Origin: an uncultured Lachnospiraceae bacterium
GTDB lineage: Bacteria > Bacillota > Clostridia > Lachnospirales > Lachnospiraceae
Length of the DNA: 64,000 bases
Reading direction: 5' to 3'
Assembly: GCA_946558695.1 (NCBI GenBank)
Contig: CAMNTQ010000001.1
Coordinates: forward strand, 1 to 64,000
Made by a program: the position numbers and the translations under genes. How positions within the stretch are numbered: position 1 is the first letter of the stretch; each line of letters begins with the position of its first letter. Below are positions 19,603-28,819 of this stretch, piece by piece. Under the pieces are notes generated by a model, which was not told the origin of the DNA, did no database searches, and worked only from the letters and a program-made list of their open reading frames with translations.

Positions 19603-22338
19603 TTAATCTAATACCATACTCAGAGTTTCAAATAATTTTTCAATATCAATCGGTTTTGCTATATGACCGTTCATACCGCTCTTCAAGGCATCCCGCCTGT
19701 CTTCTTCAAAAGCATTGGCTGTCATGGCGAAAATCGGTATGGAAGACAGTTTCTCATCATCCAGCCCGCGGATAAGCCTTGCCGCACTGTATCCGTCCAT
19801 CACCGGCATCTGGACATCCATAAGCACAAGCTGATAATAATTCGGACCCGCTGCCTTTAACATGTCAACGGCAATCTGCCCGTTCCCCGCAATTTCCACC
19901 AAAAATCCCGCATCCTCCAAAATCGCAGCAGCGATTTCCTGATTCAGTTCGTTATCCTCCACAAGAAGAATCCGTCCCGCACGGAAATCTTTCTTTTCTC
20001 TAAAATCCTTTTCCTTCGGCTCTGCTCCTTCGTCATTCACCCGGAACATAAAGGATACGATGAATTCCGTACCTACTCCCTCCTCGCTTCTCACTTCAAT
20101 CGTTCCGTTCATCATATCCACAATGTTCTTCGTGATTGCCATTCCAAGCCCTGTTCCTTGAATCCCGCTGATGGTAGTATTCTTTTCCCTCTCGAACGGC
20201 TCAAAGATATGGGAGACAAATTCTTTACTCATGCCGATCCCCGTATCCTTGATGTGGAATTCATAACTGACATGGCCTGCCGGCGCTCCGATTTCTTCGA
20301 TGATCCTCATGCTGATACTGCCGCCTGCATCCGTATATTTGACGGAATTACTCAAAATGTTAAGAAGAACCTGATTAAGCCGCAGTTTATCACAGATAAT
20401 TTCCTCATGGATAATACCCGACGTCTCAATATACAGTTCCAGCCGCTTTGCATGAACATCCGCCTGAACGATATTGCGGAGTCCCTGCAGCATATCCGGC
20501 AGGCAGCACGGTTTCTCCTCCAAGTGCATCTTCCCGCTCTCGATCCGGCTCATATCAAGAACATTGTTGATCAGATTCAAAAGATGCTCTCCCGAAGTCA
20601 TGATCTTTCCTAAATATTCCTTCACTTGCTCTGTGTTGCCGATGTGCGAAATGGCAAGCGTTGTAAATCCGACGATGGCATTCATCGGCGTACGGATATC
20701 GTGCGACATATTAGAAAGAAATACACTTTTTGCCTTATTTGCCTCGTTTGCCTGCAAAAGTGCATCCTCTAACAGCTCCTTTTTCTTCATCTCATTGCGG
20801 ATCTCTTCATCCACGCTGCGGAATCCCAGAACAATACCATGCCCTTCTTTCCATTGTCCTGCACGCACTGCACGCATTTGAAAATACGTCACCTCACCGT
20901 TCTTCACTACCCGGTAATTAACATAATACTGTCTCTTCTCTGTCAGTTCAGCCCGAAGCTTTTCTCCGGAAGACGCTCTGCGCATCATCTCCCGATCTTC
21001 CTCATGGACGTACTTTTGTATGTAAAGCCCCATATTCTCTTCCAGCGATATCTCTCCGCCAAAAACAGAATCAAAGATATGATAATTCTCATCCGATAAC
21101 CGAAGAGACATCCCGGCTCCCGTATCCAGTTCAAAAAAACAGACAAGATTGTACTCGATACTCAATGCATGGATCAACTCCATATGATGCCGTTCATTCT
21201 TCTTCTGCTCCAGCTTCTGCACCGTGCAATCCATGAGGAAACGCTGATAGACGAGTTCTCCGTTCTGCCTGATAAGCTTCACATTGCCCATGATATGCAG
21301 AACATCCCCGTTTTTATGACGCACGCGGTACTCCACACTGATATTGTTTCCCTCGTTCTTAAGCTCCTTGATTTTATTTCTTAAAACCGGCTTGTCTTCA
21401 TCCACAACAGATTCCGCCACCATATCAAATCCGTCTGCCAGAAGCTCTTCCTGCGACTCGTACCCCAAGATTTTAAGAGCGGCCCGATTGATACTGATGA
21501 TACGGCTTCCGTCCATCGTATGACACATAACACCGCAGTCCATCGTCGTAAAAATCGTTTCCAGCGTATAGTTCTTATCAATGATCTCCCGCTCATAGGC
21601 CCGCTCCTGCGTCACGTCGATCGCAACGCCAACCGTTCCCATCACATCTCCATTAAGATCATAAAGCGGAGACTTGTATGTAGTGAGCAGCTTCGTACCG
21701 TCCCCGCTCTTAACGATTTCCTCAGATATGCACGTTTCCTTCCGCCGCATAACCTCATGCTCAGATTCTATACAGGCAGGATCATCATGCTCTACATCCC
21801 ATATGTATGCATGACCGCGTCCTTCCACCTGTTTTTTCGTCTTGTTGACCGTCCTGCAGAAGCTATCATTCACCTTCTCATGGATCCCGTTCTTATCCTT
21901 GTACCAGATGAGATTCGGAACATGATTGATGGTCGCCTCAAGATACTGGCTGGTCTGCCAGAAATCCTTACTCATCTTCTGATTTTCCTGCCACCGTATA
22001 AACCGAAACCGCATCTCCTCATCCGACATTGGAAGCGTCCATATATCCTTGATTTCTGTCAATTCCTCTGAAACGCCGCTTATCTGCTCCCTGTCCGCAA
22101 GAAGAATCAGTTCCGCTTCCTTTCTCTTTCCCGAAAGGAGTGTACACACTGCTTTCTTACCGTCTGTCCCTTGCAAATTAGCCAGGATCACATCTGACAT
22201 AGCCGCAGACTCCTCTGACGGCTTGCTTTCTTCCATAAATTCATGAGTAAAATGATCAAGCGGAGGCAATTCCTTTATAATTTCAAATAATTTGCAATGA
22301 TGTCCTGTCAAATAAAACCGAATATGGCAATGATACAT
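19603..22338 (-). CDS. Hybrid sensor histidine kinase with PAS domains and C-terminal receiver; no transmembrane segment evident
   Basis: SNMSHDIRTPMNAIVGFT H-box, GTGLGMAITKNIV G-box, RILLVEDNELNQEI...LVLMDVQMPVMDGY receiver. Confidence 0.92.
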   Translation of the reverse strand: MYHCHIRFYLTGHHCKLFEIIKELPPLDHFTHEFMEESKPSEESAAMSDVILANLQGTDGKKAVCTLLSGKRKEAELILLADREQISGVSEELTEIKDIWTLPMSDEEMRFRFIRWQENQKMSKDFWQTSQYLEATINHVPNLIWYKDKNGIHEKVNDSFCRTVNKTKKQVEGRGHAYIWDVEHDDPACIESEHEVMRRKETCISEEIVKSGDGTKLLTTYKSPLYDLNGDVMGTVGVAIDVTQERAYEREIIDKNYTLETIFTTMDCGVMCHTMDGSRIISINRAALKILGYESQEELLADGFDMVAESVVDEDKPVLRNKIKELKNEGNNISVEYRVRHKNGDVLHIMGNVKLIRQNGELVYQRFLMDCTVQKLEQKKNERHHMELIHALSIEYNLVCFFELDTGAGMSLRLSDENYHIFDSVFGGEISLEENMGLYIQKYVHEEDREMMRRASSGEKLRAELTEKRQYYVNYRVVKNGEVTYFQMRAVRAGQWKEGHGIVLGFRSVDEEIRNEMKKKELLEDALLQANEANKAKSVFLSNMSHDIRTPMNAIVGFTTLAISHIGNTEQVKEYLGKIMTSGEHLLNLINNVLDMSRIESGKMHLEEKPCCLPDMLQGLRNIVQADVHAKRLELYIETSGIIHEEIICDKLRLNQVLLNILSNSVKYTDAGGSISMRIIEEIGAPAGHVSYEFHIKDTGIGMSKEFVSHIFEPFEREKNTTISGIQGTGLGMAITKNIVDMMNGTIEVRSEEGVGTEFIVSFMFRVNDEGAEPKEKDFREKKDFRAGRILLVEDNELNQEIAAAILEDAGFLVEIAGNGQIAVDMLKAAGPNYYQLVLMDVQMPVMDGYSAARLIRGLDDEKLSSIPIFAMTANAFEEDRRDALKSGMNGHIAKPIDIEKLFETLSMVLD

Positions 22339-22451
22339 CTCATCTTTCCTCCCTGCATTTTGCTATACTATTATTTTAACAAGCGAAAGAACCTGTGTCA
22401 ATCTTTTGAAGCCCCATGATTACCAGAAGATTACATACAAAAACTTAAAAG

Positions 22452-22469
22452 GATGGCAGCCGCCATCCC
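22452..22469 (-). terminator. Hairpin downstream of the SOD gene
   Basis: GGATGGcagccgCCATCC between stop 22470 and an A/T-rich stretch. Confidence 0.55.
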
Positions 22470-22946
22470 TTATCTCGCACTCCATTCTTCTATTCTCCCG
22501 CACGCTGTCTTCTCCCCGGAATCTCCGGAGGGCTGGGTGTGAAAATCGTCTGGTTTTGAATGAATGACTACCGTTTTTCCAATTACATCTTCTGGATAAA
22601 ACCGATCAGTATAGACCATCATCCATGCCGTACCATGATTCCCAAGCAGCGGCGGCAGATCTCCCGCATGTTCCGGGTGGGGCTTTCCCCCCGGATTGTA
22701 ATGCAGGCCCGCATCGGCAAACGGATCATCTGCATTTCCCGTACAAGAACTTCCTTCATGAATGTGGAATCCCAAAAAACGATCCCCAAGTTCTCTCGGA
22801 ATTCCCTGTATCTTAGCAACAACAATCGTTCCTCCGTATGTATCGTAAAAATCCACCCTGCCGCGGATCGTCTTATACTTTTCGCTGCCCGTTATCTTTG
22901 CGGTAGCTGCCGGTTTCTCATTGCCGCACGTAAACATCTTGATCAC
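22470..22946 (-). CDS. Cu/Zn superoxide dismutase family protein, apparently cytoplasmic
   Basis: FLGFHIHEGSSCTGN...AGLHYNPGGKPHPEHAGDLPPLLGNHGTAWM...KTVVIHSKPDDFHTQPSGDSGEKTACGRIE. Confidence 0.9.
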   Translation of the reverse strand: MIKMFTCGNEKPAATAKITGSEKYKTIRGRVDFYDTYGGTIVVAKIQGIPRELGDRFLGFHIHEGSSCTGNADDPFADAGLHYNPGGKPHPEHAGDLPPLLGNHGTAWMMVYTDRFYPEDVIGKTVVIHSKPDDFHTQPSGDSGEKTACGRIEEWSAR

Positions 22947-23077
22947 ACTCCTTCAGATTCAGTTTATGAAAAATCAGAAGAAATGTGAGAATCTCAATGG
23001 AATTGATTTCAGAGCCAAAAGCCACTTCCTGATACAATGTCCATTACAACCTCCTGCCGGAACACCTCCGTATCGTT

Positions 23078-23323
23078 CTACACATCATATGCCGCCAGAT
23101 AGTAGCGCCTGTTCCCGCCATATCTTTTGTTCTTAAATGTAAAGCTCATGCGGAACATCCGGTTCTGCACGTCTTCGTCTCTATTATCCGCCACATAGAC
23201 ATTTTCATTGGATATCGTCACAACACAGAATATTGCAAATTCTAGTTCATTTGCATCCTTAATCTTTCTTTCACAATCCGAATCCTGCACCTCCCCTTTA
23301 ATTTTGTCGGACATCCCAACCAT
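23078..23323 (-). CDS. Small hypothetical protein
   Basis: 82-aa ORF with plausible start, same orientation as and adjacent to the DUF5714-like gene. Confidence 0.45.
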   Translation of the reverse strand: MVGMSDKIKGEVQDSDCERKIKDANELEFAIFCVVTISNENVYVADNRDEDVQNRMFRMSFTFKNKRYGGNRRYYLAAYDV

Positions 23324-23340
23324 TTCCAATCCCCTCTGCT

Positions 23341-24129
23341 TTACACACTCTCATAATACGGACATTTTCTCCTAATACACTCCCGATTCTCCCCCGAGAA
23401 CCCACACCGTATCTCCTCCGGCACTTCCATCCGAACCCCAAGATTCTCCTCTGTGAACTTCACCGCCGCCACAGCCGCCGTAAAAGAATTCCGCTTGCAG
23501 CACCTCGGCCCGCCAAGCTCTCCGATGGCCTTCAGAGCCTCGGCAGTCATCTGGTTCGAAAGCCCCCATGACTTCCCCGTAAGAGGCGTTGCCTTCGTGA
23601 CAATGCTCATAAACATGCCCGCACTCACTGCAGCGCCGCAGCATCCCCACAGCCCGCAGGAGCCGCCCGGGTATTCGCTCCCCCGCGACCTTATCTCCTC
23701 CAGCGCAGTTTCAAACACTTCCCGCTCTGAATACAGGACATTCTTATCCCCTGCCAATGCCTTATCTTCTGCTGCCTTATCTCTCGCTTCCTTGCCCGCA
23801 GCAAATCCCCCGCAATTATAATACGCCGTAATAAGCGCCGCCCCCACCATCACATGATGCTCCGGCCCATGCATATAGATATAAGGCTCCTCCATCAATC
23901 CCTGCATAATTTCCACAGGATTTTTCGAGGCACTGTTTTTACACCCCTCAAGGATCACTTCAATCCCCTTCGCCCCGTGGCACTCATCGCACACATAATG
24001 CCCGTCCTCGCACCCGGCATAGCTCTCAAACTGCCGATGGCACGTCACGCACTCCATCTGTCTTGCCTTCTCATAATATACAATGGGCTTGCCGCACACC
24101 AGGCAAGCCCCCTCTCCTCTCTTCCTCAT
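23341..24129 (-). CDS. DUF5714-like protein with N-terminal zinc-ribbon-like cysteines
   Basis: ACLVCGKPIVYYEKARQMECVTCHRQFESYAGCEDGHYVCDECH...GCCGAAVSAGMFMSI...GGPRCCKRNSFTAA. Confidence 0.7.
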   Translation of the reverse strand: MRKRGEGACLVCGKPIVYYEKARQMECVTCHRQFESYAGCEDGHYVCDECHGAKGIEVILEGCKNSASKNPVEIMQGLMEEPYIYMHGPEHHVMVGAALITAYYNCGGFAAGKEARDKAAEDKALAGDKNVLYSEREVFETALEEIRSRGSEYPGGSCGLWGCCGAAVSAGMFMSIVTKATPLTGKSWGLSNQMTAEALKAIGELGGPRCCKRNSFTAAVAAVKFTEENLGVRMEVPEEIRCGFSGENRECIRRKCPYYESV

Positions 24130-24139
24130 ACCATATCTC

Positions 24140-24757
24140 CTATCGTATAAAATGCGTTGACACCCGCTCTTCCTTCTCTGGAAGTCCGTACTTTTCCTTC
24201 CCAAGCGCGATGCTCTTCATGAGAAATGCCATATTACCCGCCAGCACACGCATGGTCTGCAAGCCTTCCCCGTCTTTTGCCGCCTCTCCCGGCGTCCTGC
24301 CGTGAATGCTGTTCCAATACTGGCTTGACGCCACCGGCATACCGGAAATCGTAAAATACTTATTCAGCTCGTCAAAAGTAGCCGACAGCCCGCCTCTCCT
24401 TGCCGCAACAACGCTCGCTCCAACCTTCATCGTCTTGTCAAAGCCCGTGCTGTAAAACAGACGGTCAAGAAAAGCGATCAGCGTAGCATTTGCCGATGCA
24501 TAATACACCGGACTTCCGACCACAAGCCCGTCACACTCTGCGAACTTAGGCGCAGCCTCATTCACCGCATCGTCAAACACACATTTTCCATTCTTCGCAC
24601 AGGAGCCGCAGGCGATACATCCCCTGACCGCCTTATTTCCAATCTGGAGAATCTCCGTCTCAATGCCTTCCTCGTTAAAAATCTTCTCCATCTCCCGCAA
24701 AGCAACATATGTATTCCCCTCTGCACGGGGACTTCCGTTAATCATTAAAACCTTCAT
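24140..24757 (-). CDS. Flavodoxin-fold NAD(P)H-dependent FMN reductase family protein
   Basis: MKVLMINGSPRAEGNTYVALREMEKIF...CIACGSCAKNGKCVFDD...VVGSPVYYASANATLIAFLDRLF. Confidence 0.9.
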   Translation of the reverse strand: MKVLMINGSPRAEGNTYVALREMEKIFNEEGIETEILQIGNKAVRGCIACGSCAKNGKCVFDDAVNEAAPKFAECDGLVVGSPVYYASANATLIAFLDRLFYSTGFDKTMKVGASVVAARRGGLSATFDELNKYFTISGMPVASSQYWNSIHGRTPGEAAKDGEGLQTMRVLAGNMAFLMKSIALGKEKYGLPEKEERVSTHFIR

Positions 24758-24852
24758 TCTAAGCACCTCCTATGCAGGTAATTCTACCACACCAAGACCG
24801 CTTTCTCAATAGATGCCTTGTCAATCTTCCAGAAAAGAAAAACCGGCACCTC

Positions 24853-25620
24853 TTACTTCCGTGCCGATTTCTCCTTCGCCAAAAGCGCCGCCCCAAGCGC
24901 CCCTGCATATCTCCCGTCTGCTGTCGGTTCCACCGTCGTTCCCACCTTCGCAGACAATATCTTCGTAAAATACTCACTGTGGCTTAATCCTCCTGTCAGA
25001 ATCACCTTCTCCGACAAGTTCTTCCTCTGGCTTAACTGCGCCACCTTCGCCGCCACCGAATCTACCACGCCAGCCGCGATATCCTCCCTGTTTTTCCCTT
25101 CTCCGATATAATTGATGACCTCGGACTCCGCAAATACGGTACACAGCGAGCTGATGGGCAGTACCGTTCCGGCCGCCGCCATGTCAAAAAGCTCCTGAAG
25201 CGTCACTCCCAGGCGGTTCGCCATGATCTCCAGAAACTTTCCGGTTCCCGCCGAACACTTGTCATTCATAAGGAAATCCTGCACCATACCTTCGGATACT
25301 AAGATCACCTTCGTATCCTGACCGCCCACGTCGATGATCGTGCACTCATCCCCGGCCATCTCCCTGCCGCCTCTGGCATGGCAGGTAATCTCTGTGATGA
25401 CATAATCCGCAAAATCAACGGCAATCCTGCCGTACCCGGTGGCCGCGACCTTTGTCTCATCGTTGCCCACATCCACTCCGTCCGCAAGGAGCTTTTCCCG
25501 GATAAGCGTCGTCGTCTCCTTGCTGCTCCAACCCGTCGGAAGTACAAACTTCATCTCCTTTTCCCCGATTACCGCCACCTTTGACGCTGTTGAACCTATA
25601 TCAATCCCTACATAATTCAT
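24853..25620 (-). CDS. Acyl-CoA dehydratase activase (BadF/BadG/HgdC/YjiL family ATPase)
   Basis: MNYVGIDIGSTASKVAVIG; CHARGGREM; DVGGQDTKVI; NDKCSAGTGKFLEIMANRL. Confidence 0.93.
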   Translation of the reverse strand: MNYVGIDIGSTASKVAVIGEKEMKFVLPTGWSSKETTTLIREKLLADGVDVGNDETKVAATGYGRIAVDFADYVITEITCHARGGREMAGDECTIIDVGGQDTKVILVSEGMVQDFLMNDKCSAGTGKFLEIMANRLGVTLQELFDMAAAGTVLPISSLCTVFAESEVINYIGEGKNREDIAAGVVDSVAAKVAQLSQRKNLSEKVILTGGLSHSEYFTKILSAKVGTTVEPTADGRYAGALGAALLAKEKSARK

Positions 25621-25798
25621 CTTCCCACATTCCTTTCGCCTTTTCCAGTAATATTCGGACATTCTCCGCATGATTTCCAATCATATCCTGCTCTTCTTTA
25701 TTTCTGGCATTTCCTCTCTGGTCTGTTTCAATCTGATAAGAGTTTCCCCCGTCATAAAGAAAAATCCCAACCGCTGCGATCAAAACTTTCTTTTTCAT
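25601..25798 (-). CDS. Small hypothetical protein overlapping the activase start
   Basis: MKKKVLIAAVGIFLYDGGNS...; 3' end overlaps the activase ATG by about 20 nt (possible translational coupling). Confidence 0.4.
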   Translation of the reverse strand: MKKKVLIAAVGIFLYDGGNSYQIETDQRGNARNKEEQDMIGNHAENVRILLEKAKGMWEDELCRD

Positions 25799-25891
25799 AT
25801 TACCCTCCCACCGCATTCCTAATCTGATTATAAATATAATCTTCTAATCTAAAAAAGGGCAACAAAAAAACATAATATTTTCTAAATAACA

Positions 25892-26152
25892 TCAACAATA
25901 CCTGTCCCTGTGGGGATTCAGGTCTTTCTCTACCGCGGCAATCTTAAGGATCTCGATTCCCTGCTCCAAAACGCACTCTTTAATGACATCAATATCCTCC
26001 TCATTTATCATAAGAGAAATCCCGCAGCATTTGCTCGCACTTCTGGGGGTTGGGGCAATCACTGCCCAAACCCCCAGTTTTTTTAACTCTTTATATAGAC
26101 GCATTCCATTATCATGGTTAGGAAACAACACATAATGCTGAATCTTTCGCAT
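25892..26152 (-). CDS. DUF3343-like protein
   Basis: HYVLFPNHDNGMRLYKELKKLGVWAVIAPTPRSASKCCGISLMI. Confidence 0.85.
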   Translation of the reverse strand: MRKIQHYVLFPNHDNGMRLYKELKKLGVWAVIAPTPRSASKCCGISLMINEEDIDVIKECVLEQGIEILKIAAVEKDLNPHRDRYC

Positions 26153-26171
26153 AACAAAATCCTCTCTCTAC

Positions 26172-27446
26172 TTAGTTATTCAGCATCTCCACAAATGCGC
26201 TGACTCTTGTACGAAGCTGCTGCGCATCGCTGTCCGTATAATCTGTCTCGATCCCAAGTACCGGAATCCCTGCTTCTTTCATGGCACGTTCTACAAAATA
26301 TCCCTCTGTATCATAAAGGCCGCAGAACTTAAGATTCACATCAATGATACCGTCAACCTTGTATTCCTTTGCCAGACGAAGAATATCATCAATTCTTGCA
26401 TGGTTCGGTGTAAAGCACGCGCAGTTGATGCCCATATATCGCTCTGCGATGGCTGTGATCTGATCTTCCACCGTCTCCTTGCTCTCATCCACATAATTTT
26501 CAAAATAGCGGGTTCCTGTACACATCTCTTCACAAACAACAACCGCGCCGCTGGTCTCTACAATATTATGCAGCTTCCAGTTCGGAATTGCAAGAGGTGT
26601 TCCTGTCAGCATAATACGCTTTGTACCTGCCGGAACTACGCTTACCCCATCCTTAATCCTTTGTTCCAGCTCATCACAGAGCTTATTGGTCATCTGGGTA
26701 AATCTTGCCGGATCGTCATAGAACGCAATCTGTGAGATAACAAGTGCGTCTGTACCGCTGATCGGCAGCGTCTCATTCTTGCGGCAGTCATAAAGTCTTG
26801 ATAATGCCTTTCTCTTAGCATTGATCAGTTTGATGCTCTCTGACAGCTTTTGAGCTGTTACAGTATTGCCAGTAAATTCTTCTACTTTCTCTTTCAGCGC
26901 CTCGATCTCTTCTGCCCATGCCTTTACATCCTTCGCGCGCTTCATCTGCGGAAGATCCATTACGTGAACCGGAACATCCTCTGAAAGAATCTCCCATGCT
27001 TTCTTCTTGCCATCACAGGTTGTTTCTCCGATGTACATATCTGCGATCCGAAAGAACGGACAAGTACGGTCAAGCCTTGCACCCACGGAAGCCTTGATTA
27101 ATGGACATGTATTCGTCGGCAGAACTTTCTCGCCGCCCGGAACCCAGAACTGAGAACCTCCGCAAAGTCCCGTCGCAATTGCATCAGCCGCGAAGATAAC
27201 CTCATCCGGAACGTAGACGCAGAATGTTCCGAATACCTTCCCGCCCTTCTTCTGATGCTCAATCAGCTCTGCCGGCCGGATACCATGAATATCCGCTACG
27301 ACCATGTTATAATAATCCATTCCCTCCGGTCTGTTCTCCTGTGACAAAAAAACATCTCCAAACGCCTGCGGGAGCACCTCGCACAACTGGTCATGAAGCT
27401 CCAGATTCATCCCCAATTCTTCCCACATTTTGTGATTGTCAGCCAT
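26172..27446 (-). CDS. 2-hydroxyacyl-CoA dehydratase family protein, double-cubane cluster protein/YjiM-like
   Basis: FGTFCVYVPDEVIFAADAIATGLCGGSQ...LPTNTCPLIKASVGARLDRTCPFFRIADMYIGETTCDGKKKAWEIL; next to the cognate activase. Confidence 0.88.
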   Translation of the reverse strand: MADNHKMWEELGMNLELHDQLCEVLPQAFGDVFLSQENRPEGMDYYNMVVADIHGIRPAELIEHQKKGGKVFGTFCVYVPDEVIFAADAIATGLCGGSQFWVPGGEKVLPTNTCPLIKASVGARLDRTCPFFRIADMYIGETTCDGKKKAWEILSEDVPVHVMDLPQMKRAKDVKAWAEEIEALKEKVEEFTGNTVTAQKLSESIKLINAKRKALSRLYDCRKNETLPISGTDALVISQIAFYDDPARFTQMTNKLCDELEQRIKDGVSVVPAGTKRIMLTGTPLAIPNWKLHNIVETSGAVVVCEEMCTGTRYFENYVDESKETVEDQITAIAERYMGINCACFTPNHARIDDILRLAKEYKVDGIIDVNLKFCGLYDTEGYFVERAMKEAGIPVLGIETDYTDSDAQQLRTRVSAFVEMLNN

Positions 27447-27465
27447 ACCAATTTTTCCTCCTTAA

Positions 27466-27508
27466 GTAAAACATTTTTTGTGTAAAACATCTATACTCAG
27501 TGTAACAT
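27466..27508 (-). promoter_or_regulatory. Three GTAAAACAT/GTAACAT direct repeats upstream of the DCCP-like gene
   Basis: On + strand: GTAAAACAT (27466), GTAAAACAT (27482), GTAACAT (27502), just upstream of the RBS. Confidence 0.35.
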
Positions 27509-27587
27509 CTTTACGGCTTACAATCTATGGATTCCTTACATTTACTAATTGATAATTATTATACAACAAGCTATTTATAGATATTAT

Positions 27588-28745
27588 CTATGTATTTTTT
27601 ACTATCCTCTCAATACCTTCCACACAGCAGTCAATCTCTTCCGTTGTATTTCCCATACCAAAAGCGAATCTCACCGTTCCCTGCGGAAATGTATGAAGCG
27701 ACTGATGGGCAACCGGCGCACAGTGAAGTCCTACTCTTGTCATGATCCCATACTCCTGCTCCAGTTCAAATGCCGCCACCGCGTTATCCATAGTCTGAAA
27801 ATCCAGCGACACTACCGCCACACGGTCTTCGATATCTTTTCTCCCTACAATACGTACTTCCGGGATCTCTTTTACTTTTTCAAGAAAATATTTCGTAAGC
27901 CCCATCTTCTTTTCATGGATAACGTCCATTCCTGTCTTTTCCAGAAAATCAAGAGCGGCATTCAGGCCAATGATCCCCGGAAGATTCATCGTTCCGCTTT
28001 CATACTTATCCGGAAGGCTCTCCGGCTGCAAAAGCGAATCTGACTGGCTTCCTGTTCCGCCCGCAATATATGCCTCCATCTGCTCACTAAGCCTCTCGGA
28101 AATAAGAAATCCCCCGATTCCCTGAGGACCCAAAAGTCCCTTATGCCCTGTAAATGCAAGAAAGTCAATGCCGCACTCTTTCATATCCACTTCAATAGTC
28201 CCGGCGCTCTGGGCCGTATCCACTGCAAAAAACAGCCCCCTCTTCCGGCAGATTTCTCCAATCTCCCAAATCGGTACAACTGTTCCGCACACGTTGGAAG
28301 CGTGAGTTACAATGACCGCCTTCGTATCCTGCTTTATTAGTTCATCAAATCTCGCCGCCTCGAGATTTCCCTCTTCGTCTACCGGAACGATATCATAAGA
28401 AACCCCGCGGCTGTTCATCTGCTCTAGCGGACGCATAACCGCATTATGCTCCAGTCCGCTCACGAGCACGTGGTCTCCCGGCTTTAAAAAGCCTTTGATA
28501 AAATAATTCAATGAATAAGTAATACCGGGAGTAAATATCATATATCTTGAATCCTTTCCGCCAAACAGCCTCGCAAGCTGTTCTCTCGTATCCAGCACGA
28601 TGCTCTCCACTTCGTAAGCCCCGGAATAGTTTCCACGGTTGATGTTGAACGCGCCATTCTCCAAAAGCTCCGCCATCGCTCCTGCCACTCCCGGCGCCTT
28701 CGGCCATGAAGTACTGCCGTTGTCAAAGTAAATTGTCCGATTCAT
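27588..28745 (-). CDS. Class-V aminotransferase-fold / cysteine desulfurase family protein
   Basis: MNRTIYFDNGSTSWPKAPGV...VTHASNVCGTVVP...AVDTAQSAGTIEVDM...LAFTGHKGLLGPQGIGG. Confidence 0.9.
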   Translation of the reverse strand: MNRTIYFDNGSTSWPKAPGVAGAMAELLENGAFNINRGNYSGAYEVESIVLDTREQLARLFGGKDSRYMIFTPGITYSLNYFIKGFLKPGDHVLVSGLEHNAVMRPLEQMNSRGVSYDIVPVDEEGNLEAARFDELIKQDTKAVIVTHASNVCGTVVPIWEIGEICRKRGLFFAVDTAQSAGTIEVDMKECGIDFLAFTGHKGLLGPQGIGGFLISERLSEQMEAYIAGGTGSQSDSLLQPESLPDKYESGTMNLPGIIGLNAALDFLEKTGMDVIHEKKMGLTKYFLEKVKEIPEVRIVGRKDIEDRVAVVSLDFQTMDNAVAAFELEQEYGIMTRVGLHCAPVAHQSLHTFPQGTVRFAFGMGNTTEEIDCCVEGIERIVKNT

Positions 28746-28819
28746 TACATTGCCCCTTTCTTTTGACATACCATTTTTATTTTGATAGAATCTTTTGATT
28801 TCCATCAGCCTCACTCAAT

